Shown here one piece after another: positions 1-12,200 of a stretch of DNA of 49,568 nt (the stretch's first letter is position 1; every line of letters starts with the position of its first letter). This stretch comes from RGIG6165 sp045545175 (GTDB lineage: Bacteria; Bacillota; Clostridia; Oscillospirales; Feifaniaceae), in assembly GCA_045545175.1 (NCBI GenBank), contig JAZQAK010000029.1, positions 1 to 49,568 on the forward strand. Reading direction: 5' to 3'. Under the pieces are notes generated by a model. That model did no database searches, had not been told where the DNA came from, and was given only the letters and a program-made list of their open reading frames with translations. Made by a program: the position numbers and the translations under genes.

Positions 1-230
1 TCCACCGTCATCTACCGACGGACCTGCGGGTCCTGCCGGGCCTGCACCACCGGGTGCTGCGCCACCGCCGATACCTGCACCTGCGTCACCGCCGCCGATA
101 TCGCCTATGATACCGCCCTGTGTGCCGGGTGTTGTCGTATCGTTTCCACCAACGTCTTCTCCAGGTATTTCGGAATCATCAACGTCAGGTGTCGTGTCCG
201 TACCGCCGTACATCGTAGCATCATCAATAA
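1..230 (-). repeat. Low-complexity Asp/Thr/Pro then Gly/Ala/Pro-rich segment of the giant protein
   Basis: The last visible residues, about 4058-4134, change from an acidic Thr/Pro linker to a Gly/Ala/Pro tract containing GGGDAGAGIGGG and GPAGPAGP. This looks like a flexible stalk or a short collagen-like spacer ahead of whatever C-terminal anchor lies outside the window. The anchor itself cannot be seen. Confidence 0.6.
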
Positions 231-3200
231 ACTCTTCTAGTTTCTCGAGTTCTCCGATGTAATCCTTAAGCATAGCAGTTGACATCGTACCTGAATAGTA
301 TCTCTTTGAAAATTCTTCAAACTGACCGTCAATATAGTTTGCGTGACTGTTCCAGATATACGCCGTTCCGTAAGGTGCTGTTGCACCGTCTGCCACTACT
401 GTGAGTGATTCTCTCGTATCTGCAACACTTTCAAGAAGTGATTCATACGATGCTTCAAGAGTCTTATACTCATCAGTATCACGCTGATATGCATAGTCCT
501 GGAACTGCGTTACAGACGTGACCTTTTCACCGTCCATAGTAACCTTTATGTTACCCTGTATACCCGTTGAATAAACGCTTTCTCTATAGCCACCCGTATT
601 GTTCAGTGAAAGGTATTTGGGAACAATCGCATTCGCATAAGGAAGCACCACCTGCGTCTGAATAGCAATGTCTGGATTTGCCGCATTCACAAATGCCCAT
701 ATATTTGCATTCGCATGGGCGTGGTGGCTGAGTTTCATAACGTCACACTTCACAAAATCGCTACCGTACGTTCTGATTATCGACTGCTCGGCATCCGCTT
801 TTATATCGCCTGCCGTAAAGTAAGTCTGTCCCTTGAAGGTAAACTTACAGCCTATCGAATATGCATTCGCAAATCCGCCTGCACCACCGTTTGCACAACG
901 TCTGAGACCTTCTGCAAGTGAGTAGTTTCTACGTGAGTTGTCACCCGGGTTGACAATAAGCATTTCAACCTCATTTTCACCCTCACCGATGATGTACTTA
1001 TCACCGCGGATGGGTCTTAAGATTTTAATGGGTTCTTTACCCTCTGCCACGTACTGATCACTCTTAGCATAAACAAGTGCCATATAACTCGGATCTACGC
1101 CGTTAGGAATAAACGGAGGCATTATCATAGTCTTGATATCAAACGCTCTCACTATCGGCGCCGTGTTGGTATGATGGTCACCATGGTAATGTGTGATCAT
1201 AACGTAGTCAAGTGTCTTACCGTCACCGATACCCATTTCCTTATGCTGTTCAAGCACGTACTTGATGTTTGCTATCAAGGTGTTCGGCTCACTCTGACCG
1301 TTGTCGATAAGCATCGTCTCACCGTTCGGGAAGGTGATAAGCTGACCGTCACCGAATCTTGCAGGAGATTTAACAAGGAACCTGTTAAGACCTTCCTGGT
1401 TAGCGTGTCTGATTTCAAAATGACGGATTACGAATTTACCCAAATCATTTGAAGCATCATATACTTCCTGATAACCGCGTGTCTGTGCCGCATTCTTCGT
1501 CGTTACACCTTCATTAAGCGAACCTACGTAGTAGTAGTTGAGAAGTTTCGCAGCATCTTCTGCAGCAATCATCGACGTTCTAATCTCCTTTATATCGGTT
1601 ACGCCCTTAATGAATCCTTCGTCGATGGCAAGCTGTTTGAGATTATCATCAATATCAAGTGCCCATGCTGCCGTATGACTCCATCTCGGGAAGAAATTGA
1701 GATTTACGGTAAGTCTGGGATCACTCTTAACCTTAAGAGCATTGTAGACTTCATTGCTCATATTGTGGTTCGTATCTGTTTCATACAGATTTATATACGT
1801 ATGACCGTAGTTTACCGCACCGGATTCAATTATTCCAAGAGGATTAACTTTAGTCGCTGCGACAGCTTCGTGGTCATGTCTTATGTCGCCATACATTGCA
1901 CCCGTGGTACAACCAAGATGAATGTCTGCTATAAATCCGTAACGTCCGTTATAATCGTTATAATCTTCAACGAACATATCAAGCTCGTCATCGTACTTAA
2001 GACCGTATGCGGACTGTCTGAAGTAACCGTTACCGTATACCCTGTTCAATTCAAAATTATACTCCGTGCCTGACGTTCCGAGGTAAATGTAGTTCGTTGC
2101 ATACTCACCGAACAGACAGTAGTTTGTATAGTGATCGTCGTACGGGTCTACATAGTAGTCACTTTCAAGGAAGTCCGTATTGTCTTCATCGTTAAAGCGT
2201 GCATTTGTAGATTCGTAGTACTCTGCATAATCTTCCTTCTTAATATCAAGATTATAATCTTCCCACGTACCCGTTATCGTATACGTTTCACCGTCATCAG
2301 GGTCAGAGTACGAGATAACCTCACCTTCCCTGTTGTAGTAACCGTCCATGAACTTTTCTTCACTACCGACTGTACCGTTTACACCGCCGATACCAATGTA
2401 TCTTGTTCCGCCGCCGATACCGAGGAATACGTTCCTTGAAGTCTTTACGTTAACCGTCTGGTCACCGTTGATATCGTAACCTGATACGCAGCCCAGATAA
2501 GTCAGTGTGAAGGCACCGCCGTCAAACTGTCTTACTTCAATAAGACCGACTTCATTACCCTCTGAATCGTAACCTGCGTTACCGCCACGACAGCCTGCAT
2601 AGAATGAGTACATACCGCCACCGTTGTGGAATTCAAAGTATACGTCTTCAACGGATTTTCCGTTTGCACCGCCGTACACGATACTATCGGAAACATCGGA
2701 GTTTATAAGCTTAGGTCCTTTGATTGCCATACCCGTATCAGGGTCACGTACAATATTGGAAACTCTCTTACCATTTTCATACTTGAACGTACCGTCAGCA
2801 TTCTTCTGGTATGCGTTGAGCGTACCATCCTTCGTCTTTGCCTGATAGAGATACGCATGGCCGTTTCCGTCACCTGCAACAACAGTCGGTATACCGTTAA
2901 GGAACACTATTGATCTGTTACCTCTGGTATCAGATGCCTCAGGTGCCGTAACTTCAACTGACTTCACTGCAGTTTCAAATGATGCAGTCGTTATCTCAGG
3001 CTGTTCTCCGAGAGGAGCACCGTTTACAAATATGAAAGGTGCCTGTGCTTTGGTATACTTAATCTTCTTCAACTGTGAGGACATCTGATCTTTATCATCA
3101 AGTGTTACGTAAGCCCATATTGTTACCGGACCGGAATTAACACCGTCAGGACGCTTTCCTACACCCTTGGGATAAATGCTTCCTGTAATATTAACGTTTT

Positions 3201-6200
3201 CGTATACGTTTATGTATGACGGGCCGAGTGTCTTTGCATTTTCACCGTAGCCGCCGCCGTAGATTGTTCCGACCGTACAGTTACGGAGATTAAGTTCCGT
3301 CGCGCCTGCCGTTACGCTGTTTGACGAGTAGCCACCCATATAAATGTAGTCTACGCTACCGCCTTCAACGTCAATTTGTATGCCGTGGTTCGTAATATTG
3401 TTACCTCCGGCAACGATTCTTGAATATGAACCTTTAAGTACCTTAACGTATATCTTTTCGGTAGTTTTGTTTGCATCAAGATGACCACCGGCGTAAATAT
3501 AACTTATCTTACTGCCTTCTTCAGCGTTAAGAATGACGTTTGCCGCACCTACGGTGTTGTTTGCACCGCCGCCGTAAAGACCGTTAATGCTACCACCATT
3601 AAACTCAATATAGGTAGAAGGATACTTATCAATAGTTCCGTTCATACCGCCGCCGTAGATTGTCGTCGACGAACTGATTGCCTGGGGCATCTTCCTCCAT
3701 ACGCCTGTCAGTGACACAGGATTTCCGTTCGCATCCACGTAAGTTTCGTATGAGAATACTGCGGGAGTTTCGGTTTCTTCATCGTAGTTTTCGTCGAAGT
3801 ACCAGATATACGTAGAGGTTGTTACGTCCTCCTCATCTTCACCGTTTGAAGTTGTTTCTGCTACTACCTTAATCGGTACACCGCGTGCATAAAGCTTACC
3901 GCTCATTATTTTTACCGGTATACCTTCTTCATCATCGTAATAACCGCCTGACACGATAACTTTTGCAGAAACTGAAACTGATTCTGAACCGTCTGTTTCA
4001 TCACTTTCGTCATCTTCAGGTGTGTTAGGATCGTCAGTTATAACGTCACCATCTTCGTTCCAGCCCATTATGCTGTAGCGGTTGAAGCTGTCGGGAACAA
4101 CCACGTATGACGTACCGTAGATTGAGCCGGGTGAATTTGCAAGAATATCGTTACAGCTGAATCCGTTGGAGACAACGATATATACGTTTTCCATAACCGT
4201 CGCCGTAGCATTTGAACCGCCACCGCAGATCGTTGTTGCCGTACCGCCATTAAAGTACATCTTTACGGAGCCTGTTACTTTAGAATTCGCAACACTTCCT
4301 CCGCCGTATACAGTTCCTATCGTACCGCCGTTCTGTTCAAATACAACAGATATGAGTTCACCCTTTTTAACTACAATCGAGCCCTCATCATTTACGGTGT
4401 GTTCGGCAAGAATTTCATCCTCTGCCTGCTCTGTTCCCTGAATGTTGCCGTTTCCAACGTTTGAACCAAAGTAGAAATTAGTTATCTTACCGCCGTTAAC
4501 TTCATAGTTTACAAGACCGTAAACCGTACCGCCGTAATTGCCGTATACGCTTGTGACAGTACCGTCGTTGATAACGAGTTTTATATTCTCTGCACTGGAC
4601 TTGTAAGAGCCTGCATAGATGTTAGTAACTTCACCGCCGTTTACGGTAATTTTTATATCACCGCCAACCGCACGGAGATTTGAACCGCCGTATAAGTTTT
4701 TAATAGTACCGCTGTTTAAAGTAACGTCCGTAGATTCAATGTTTTCTGAAATCGCACCGCCGTATACCGATGACATCGAGCTAACCGTCGCAAGATAGTT
4801 GCCGTTCTTATCAGTTACGTATGCCCCGTTGATTTCAGCAGATATACCGTTGAGGTATATCGAATTCTCCACTATGTGCGGTCTGTACATCGAAACAGTT
4901 ATGGTATGTTTCGGAGTTTCTACCGTTGAAAGCACCTTATACGCACTGTCAAATTCGGGTGTGAACACGTATGTACCTGCTTCGTAGCGGTCATACGTTA
5001 CCGCCCTGCCGTTTTCATCCGCAACTTTCCAGTTCTTTACGGGTACCGTTTTCTGTCTGCCCGCAGAAAGAACGACCGTATATGCCGAAGGCAGACCAAC
5101 GTTTTCAACAGCCGTACCGTTTGCAACGGTATATTCCGTATCTTCAGCAATAATCGCAGTAATATAGTCGCTCTGCGCAGGCTCTGTAACTACCACGTTA
5201 ATTTTTCCTGCAGTTTTCATCGGCTGACTTGGTATATGGTATCCCTCAGGAAGATGAAGTTCAAATTCGTAACTACCGATTCTGTCTCCGTCGTAATAAC
5301 TTACGGGTGTATAGGTTATTCCGCTTACTGTTTCACGTTCGCCGTCTATTTCACCCTCTACCGTCGTGGGAAGACCTATATCCTCAAGCGCCGTACCACG
5401 TTCAACGTAGAAGTCGCCTTTGATAAGACCTGCGTTACGTATAATCTTTATCTTTCTGTCCTTGACAAACGTTTCTCTGTCTTCGAGGAAGTGACCTTCA
5501 TAAAGTTTAACCTGTTCTTCATCCGTATAAACCTTACTTAAATCAAAACCTGTTTCATAATAGATTTCTGCATCACCGGTCACAGATGACATAGCCGTCG
5601 GATTGATACTGTTTCCGAGAACTGCATTCTTTGACAGATATATTTCGAGTTCATTTACCGCCGACGCTCTGCCCGTACCGTAAACTCGCTGAACATTTGC
5701 ACCGTCAAGAAGTTTGATTATAGACTTTCCTTCAACCGTCATTATTGTCTTGGTTGCATACGAGCCGCCGTATATACCGTAGACGCTTGCATTCTTGACA
5801 ATTACGGTAGCATTTTTTTCAATTCTTCCGTTGTATGCAGTTGCAAGACGTGAGCTTACTTCACCGTTTTCAATGTATACGTACGTACTCTTAGTCAGTG
5901 ACAGTGTAGCCTCGGTAGTGCCACCATGGCCGCCTGCATAAATGCTGCCTACCGTTCCGCCAAGCACGTAAGTATATGATGTACCGGCAACTCTCGAGTT
6001 ATCTCTGGAACTTCCGTAGATAGTTCCGACTTTACCGCCTCTGACCTCAATCATTGTGCTTGCGAGTGATCCTGATTTTGCGGGACCGCCGCCGAATATT
6101 GTTTTTCCTGCAACGTTTGCCGCATCTGTCTTGTTGCAACCCGTTATATCGTACAGATACGTTGCATCATTATCGCCGTTAATAACGGTAGGAATGCCGT

Positions 6201-9200
6201 AGAGATATACGTGAGCATCAAGTGTCGCTACTGCGTACTGCTGTTTGCTTACCGTCACCTTGATAGTAGGTACTGTTGCTGACGCTGCAAACTCACAGTT
6301 TGCAGGTGCCGACTTGATAGTAGCCGTATAGGTTCCGACTGTGTTTGCATTGTAATCTTTTACCGTCCACTCAAAACCTGATATTTCCGCAACAACGCCG
6401 TTGTCGAGTTTTACTTTAATAGTATCGTAGAATACGGGATTTTCTACCGCACCGCGCGGAAAAGTGGTTTCCGTTACGGGCAGATAGATTTCAACTATCT
6501 TGGCATTTGTGATTTTTACGGTAACCGTAGGTGCCGACGTACTGAGTATGTATTCACCCGATACCGTTGCCGTAAAGGTGTATTCCGCACCGTATACGGA
6601 GCCGTCGTAATTCGCACATGACCAACGGTCAACTTCAACGTCAACCTGCTGACCGTTTACGGTTGCCTTAACGGTTGTCGGAAGTGCTACATCCTTCTCT
6701 GCCGTTCCGAGTGATGCCGAAATTGCACTTATCGGTGCAAATCCCGTTATTGTTGACTGTCCTGCATTTGCAGTGAGCACTCTCACCGTAACCGATATAT
6801 TTGCCATATCGACCGAAGAGAGGTCGTACTGTGCAGGTATTACGGGTGTAAAGGTATACTTGCCCGCTGTGTTCGCATCATAGTTTTCGCATGTCCACGT
6901 TACGCCGTTTATAGTTGACTGTGCACCGTTAACCGTAGCCTCAAGCGTAGTGGGAAGCGACACGTTTTCTGTTCCGAGTGCCACGTTATATACCGCTGTA
7001 TCAGGTGCTTTTACGTCAGTTACGTACTGTACGCGTACATCGTCAACGTATACTTCAACACCGGAATCAGTAAGATCTACGTAACTTGTATACGGGAAGC
7101 CCGCAGGACAGTTGATAATAAGTTTATCCGCCGCTTTTACAATCGAGCCGATTGAACCCGTAAACGTGTCCTTGATTGTGATGGTCACCGTTCCGTTAAA
7201 TGCAACCGCATCCTCGGAACCTACAATAGTGCTGTCTGCTTTCGCAGTAGTTCTGTACTGGCTTCCTGCAATAATTTTGTCTATTTCCGCTTCGCCGTCA
7301 AGAGTTATGTGAGCGTTGCCGTTGAAGGCTTCATTCACCGTTCCCGCAACAACGTCGGTTATTTTTGCCGTTCCGAAAATATTAAGTTCCGCATTTCCGT
7401 TGAACACTCTGCCGAACGAACCGCCTGCAAGAAGCTGAATTGTGCCCGACGCCATATCCGCACGTGCGGTCTGTCTGTCTACCGTTGCAACACCGTCGTC
7501 ACCGCCGGCAAGCACCCTTGCTGTTGTGGACAACGTGCCTGCAACGTATATTTTGTTGCAGCCTGTCAGATCAAGTATGGTCGTTGCACCGTTTTCGCTG
7601 ACGATATACATCGGAACTACGTTTTCGGTTATCGTCTTATAGTGAGATGAGTTACCGCCGTAGGTAATGGTTGCATCAACAAGATGAACCGTTATCTTCG
7701 TTTCTTCAAGTAAGCCGTCTTTTACTTCATACTTTCCGTCAAATACCGATGAATCGATAACAAACTCATAATTTCCCACTGTTGATGAATTGTACGTGCC
7801 GTTACACTTCCATTTAATTCCCGTGAGTGTAACCGTATCCGTATTTGAATCGCCGTAAAGCACGTCAGCTTCAAGCATATCGTAGAATTTAGGTTCTGTA
7901 ACAATTCCCTTTGTGAAGTACGTTTCGGTCACAGGCACTCTAATTGCCGTAATTGTCGGATGTTCAACCTTAAGCACCTCTACCGTTACCGTTACGGGAG
8001 TAAGAAGCGTATAACCGTCGGGCATTACCATCGTAAACGTGTACTCGCCTACTGTGTCGGGGATATAATCCGACGAAGTCCACTTTACGCCACTGATTTC
8101 TTCAAGAACAGCATCACTTGCCGTCTGTCCGACACCGTATGTGTAAGCGCTTATGTCTGAAAGTATCTTTACGTCATCTGCTGCCGTACCTTCGGGCACC
8201 GTTACAGTCTGCGGTATTGTTGTCGTTATCTCTCTCACCGTCTTAACGTCGGCAGGAGCCACTTTTACGTATACCACGAACGTATTATTGAGCTGTGCAT
8301 CGTTTAACAGACTGTAATTTTCGTTAAACTTGAGGGTGAATACGTATTCACCTGATTTATTTCCGTCAAATCCGTTTACTGCAGTCCACGTGTAATCCGT
8401 TTTTGCTACTTCGTAAGTGTTGTTACCAATGGTTGTAACCATCACTTTCGGAAGAACGTCTCTGTAATCGGAAACCTCACCGTTTTCGACTTCAATTCGG
8501 AATTCACCGAAATCTACTTCTTTTACGTAATGCTTTTCAACACCGTCTACAAAGACTCTTATAAGTCCTGTTTCAAGACCTTCAATAAGGCTCAAATCAA
8601 AATCTGACGTTACGTTGATTGTAACACTGTCGGGATAATATTCTTCATTGCTTCCAAGTGCTATACCGCCGAGGCTTACACCCTTTTCAACGTTAATGGT
8701 TACGTTACCGTCAAAAGTACCCGTACCTGATGCGTAAACCTTACCCTTGACAGTTGAACCCTCTTCAAAGTTGAGAGTTGAATCACCGACAAAGAAATGT
8801 CTGTTAGATCCTGCAAATACGTCTCTGAGAACCATTGAATTCTTTCTGAGTGTTACTACCGAATCACCCGTTACGGAAGCATCGTAACCGCCTGCATATA
8901 TTCGGGTTAATGAAGCACCTTCTCCGACGGTAAGCGATACGTCAGCCACAACGTCTTTTGAGTTACCTGCGTACCACGTACATCCGTTGGTCAGTGAAAT
9001 ATCTTTGTAAAGGTTGTTGAAACCGGTAGCATCCATAGCCGCCATACCTTTGTAGCCCTTGAAGCCGCCCGAATAAGCCTCCTGATCGGACAACGAAATC
9101 ACTGCAGGCACTATAACCGTGCCGTCGGCTTTAAGGTTGGTTGACTTGTTTGCATAAGTTTCCTGCGTCTTGTATACGGTAATAATTGTATCTGCTATTA

Positions 9201-12200
9201 TTTCAGGGCCAATTTCCGCAGTATTGTCATACGACTTAATGCTGTACGACCAATAGTCGCCCTTTAAATCCGTAGAAACCTTTACGCCTTCCCACTCAAT
9301 GCCCGTTATCTCGATTTCCTTGCGGACACCGTTTTCATAGGCTACGGCATCAAGTTTGTCGTAGAACTTTATCGGACGTGTTTCAGTGCTTGCCGTACCT
9401 GCTTCATTTCTTACCGTAACAGTACCCGTATCTTTGGTAAATACGGTATAGTTTACGGGAAGGTCAATTTCCGTAACAATGACTCCCTGCGCCGTCGGTG
9501 TTTTAACCGTTACGACAGCTTTAAAAGGTTCCACGCCGTCTGCATATGCATAATCTTCATCTGTGAGCACCGATACAAACGTGTATTCACCGGGTACGTG
9601 AGCCTTATGCTCCCCTGTCGGTTCCCACGTAATCGCATTTACTGTGAGAGTACCGTCATTTGCAAGAAACTCTGTTGGAAGAAGTCCAATTACGTCTTCT
9701 GTGCTTGTTCCGTAATCAACGCTGAGTGTTGCCGTCTGTGTCGTTACGCTGTTTATTATCTTTGAAGCGACTTTAGCTTCAACTGTTACTGTCACATATA
9801 TGTCTACAAGGAGGTATGTGTCTTCGGGAGGTGTAAGTGTTAACACGTACGTTCCCGCTCTTGAAGGTACGTATTCACCTTCCCATGTGAAACCGTTAAC
9901 GACTTTACCGCCGACTGTAAATGACGTAGGAAGATTCACGTCAGCAAGTGCCGTGCCGTGAGGTACGGTAAATTCCGTCTGACCCATATCGAGTTCAGAC
10001 ACAACCGTAACTTCCTTGCCGTCTATCATAGCCGTAACGTTAGTCCAATCCGTTACCTTTGAGAATATTTCGAGTGCATATTCGGGATTGTCAACGTCTA
10101 TTACCATTGCACTTGCAGTGCCTCTTGAAATAGAGTTAAGCGACCAACCTGTTTCAAGGTCATGGAAAGTTACGTACGTAGTACCTGATACATTAGCAGA
10201 AGTTCCGTCTTTAGCACTACCGCCACCGTACAGATTTTTGAATACCGTTTTGCCTGATATGTCAATATATGCGTCACCATTATGATCAAGGCTTCTGTTA
10301 CCGCCGTATATATCCGACATATTGACGCCAACCACCGATATTCCGGTATTTCCCGTCGTCGTTCCCGAAAAAGCAGTTTTTCCTGCAATGCCCTTGGAAT
10401 CGGCTATTACACCTGCTACGAGTATCAGGCCCGAGCTGTTGGTAAGCGGTGTTAAACGGTTGAAGCCCGTTGCATCGTAGTATTCATTCTTGCCGTTTTC
10501 GTTTCCCTTTACAACGAGATTCGCTATCAGGTCTTCAGCCGAAACGAAACCGTATACTGCAGAGGATGACTTTGAGTCAGCCACGCTGCCGTCAACCACC
10601 CTGACCGTGATGACGGGCGTTTTTCCGTCTGCAAATTCATATCCCACAGGCGGTGTTGCAACGAATTCATATGTGCCGAAAGTCTTGCTGTCATAGTCTT
10701 CGCATACCCATTCTACCGCAAGGTCGGAATATTCCGTTTCACCCTCAAGAAGAACCGAGAGTGTCGGATAGAACTTAGGTTCAGCCACCTCATTGTCATT
10801 GTTAGAAACATCCGACCATCTGCTTGTTGCATTATCCCTGTCTGCATAAGGGAATACTGTTTCAAGCACAAGGTCTTCTGTATTAACGTCCGTTATTTTA
10901 ATTGCCGAAGTTACCGTTACCGTGCAGGTATCGAATGCAGATCCCGATGTTGCTTTAACCGTTGCCACACCTTCAGCAAGTGCCGTTACCTCGCCTGTTT
11001 TAGAATCAACTGAAACGATAGTTGTATCTTCCGTTGACCACGTAACAGTCTTATCATTTGCATTGTCAGGCTTTACTGTCGCTGTGAGTTTTATTTCTTT
11101 ACCCTTGATCAGATTGACGTTATCCTGACCAATCGTTACGTCGGTTACTTCAACCAATTCGTTATTTACCGTTATGGTGTATTCCTTCGTTTTTACGAGA
11201 CCGTTTTCAGCATCGTTGATGAAATATTCCTTAGGTGCAGTAAGTGTGAACGTCTTTGTTCCTGCTGACGTATCGTCACCGTCCCACGTAAAGCCGGAAA
11301 CACCGCCGAAGGTTTTGGGAAGAACTGTACTTTTCTCACCCACAAGCATAGTTTCGGGTATTATTTCTGTAATGACAGCACCGTCAACAGCACCCGTAAA
11401 ACGTTCCTCGTTTATATTCACTTCTACTGCAGTGTCTGTATAGCCGGCAGTCGTAACGCCTGTGATATTGCCATCCGACAACAGACGTTTACTTGTATCA
11501 TCAAGATTAATTACGAGCCTATTTGCCTCAAATCTCTTGATAGTATCAATCGCAGACTTCGGATCAAGACCGCGTACAGTTACTTCTGCAACGCCTGACA
11601 CACCACCCAGATACGACGAAGCCGATACTGTTGCAATGTCTACAACACCCGAAATGTCAATATAAGCATTGACAGTTGTCATACGATAACCGTCACCTGC
11701 TACCTGCGTGGTAATAGTTGCATCGTTAACATAGATGTGCGTATCTCCATTATGCGCAACACCATGACCGCCGCCGTAGACATAGTCTATCTTGGCACCG
11801 TCCGTAACAGTTATGCTGACCGGCTTGGTAGTTACACCCTTTACAGTTGCACGGCTGTGCGAACCGCCTGTCCATACTTCTGCACTTCCGATAGTACAAA
11901 GTACGTTACAGCCCGTTGCATCGTACACGTTATTAGTGTCGGCATTTCCCGAATCGCCCTTTATGACTACGGGTACAACAGAACCGTCACCTGCACTGAA
12001 GCCATATCTTGAATTATGACCTTTGAGTACAGCATCAATCACCTTAACCGTGATTGTCGGTTCTACGCCTTCAGCCCAGGTATAGCCGGCTGGAAGAGTA
12101 GGCTTGTATGTATAAACTTTGCCTGCTGTCGCACCGTCCCAGTCACCGCTTTCCTGGCGAGTCCACGTAACGCCACTGAGATCGGTGTACTTTTCAGCAT

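Noticed and set aside
1..120. True collagen-like domain at the left edge
   Set aside because: GPAGPAGP is short and the Gly spacing quickly becomes irregular, so it is better described as a Gly-rich linker unless sequence beyond the window extends it.
2440..2490. Dockerin-like segment GYDINGDQTVNVKT in the giant protein
   Set aside because: Only one short Ca-loop-like match is present, with no second duplicated segment or linker, and it lies inside the glycine-turn region.
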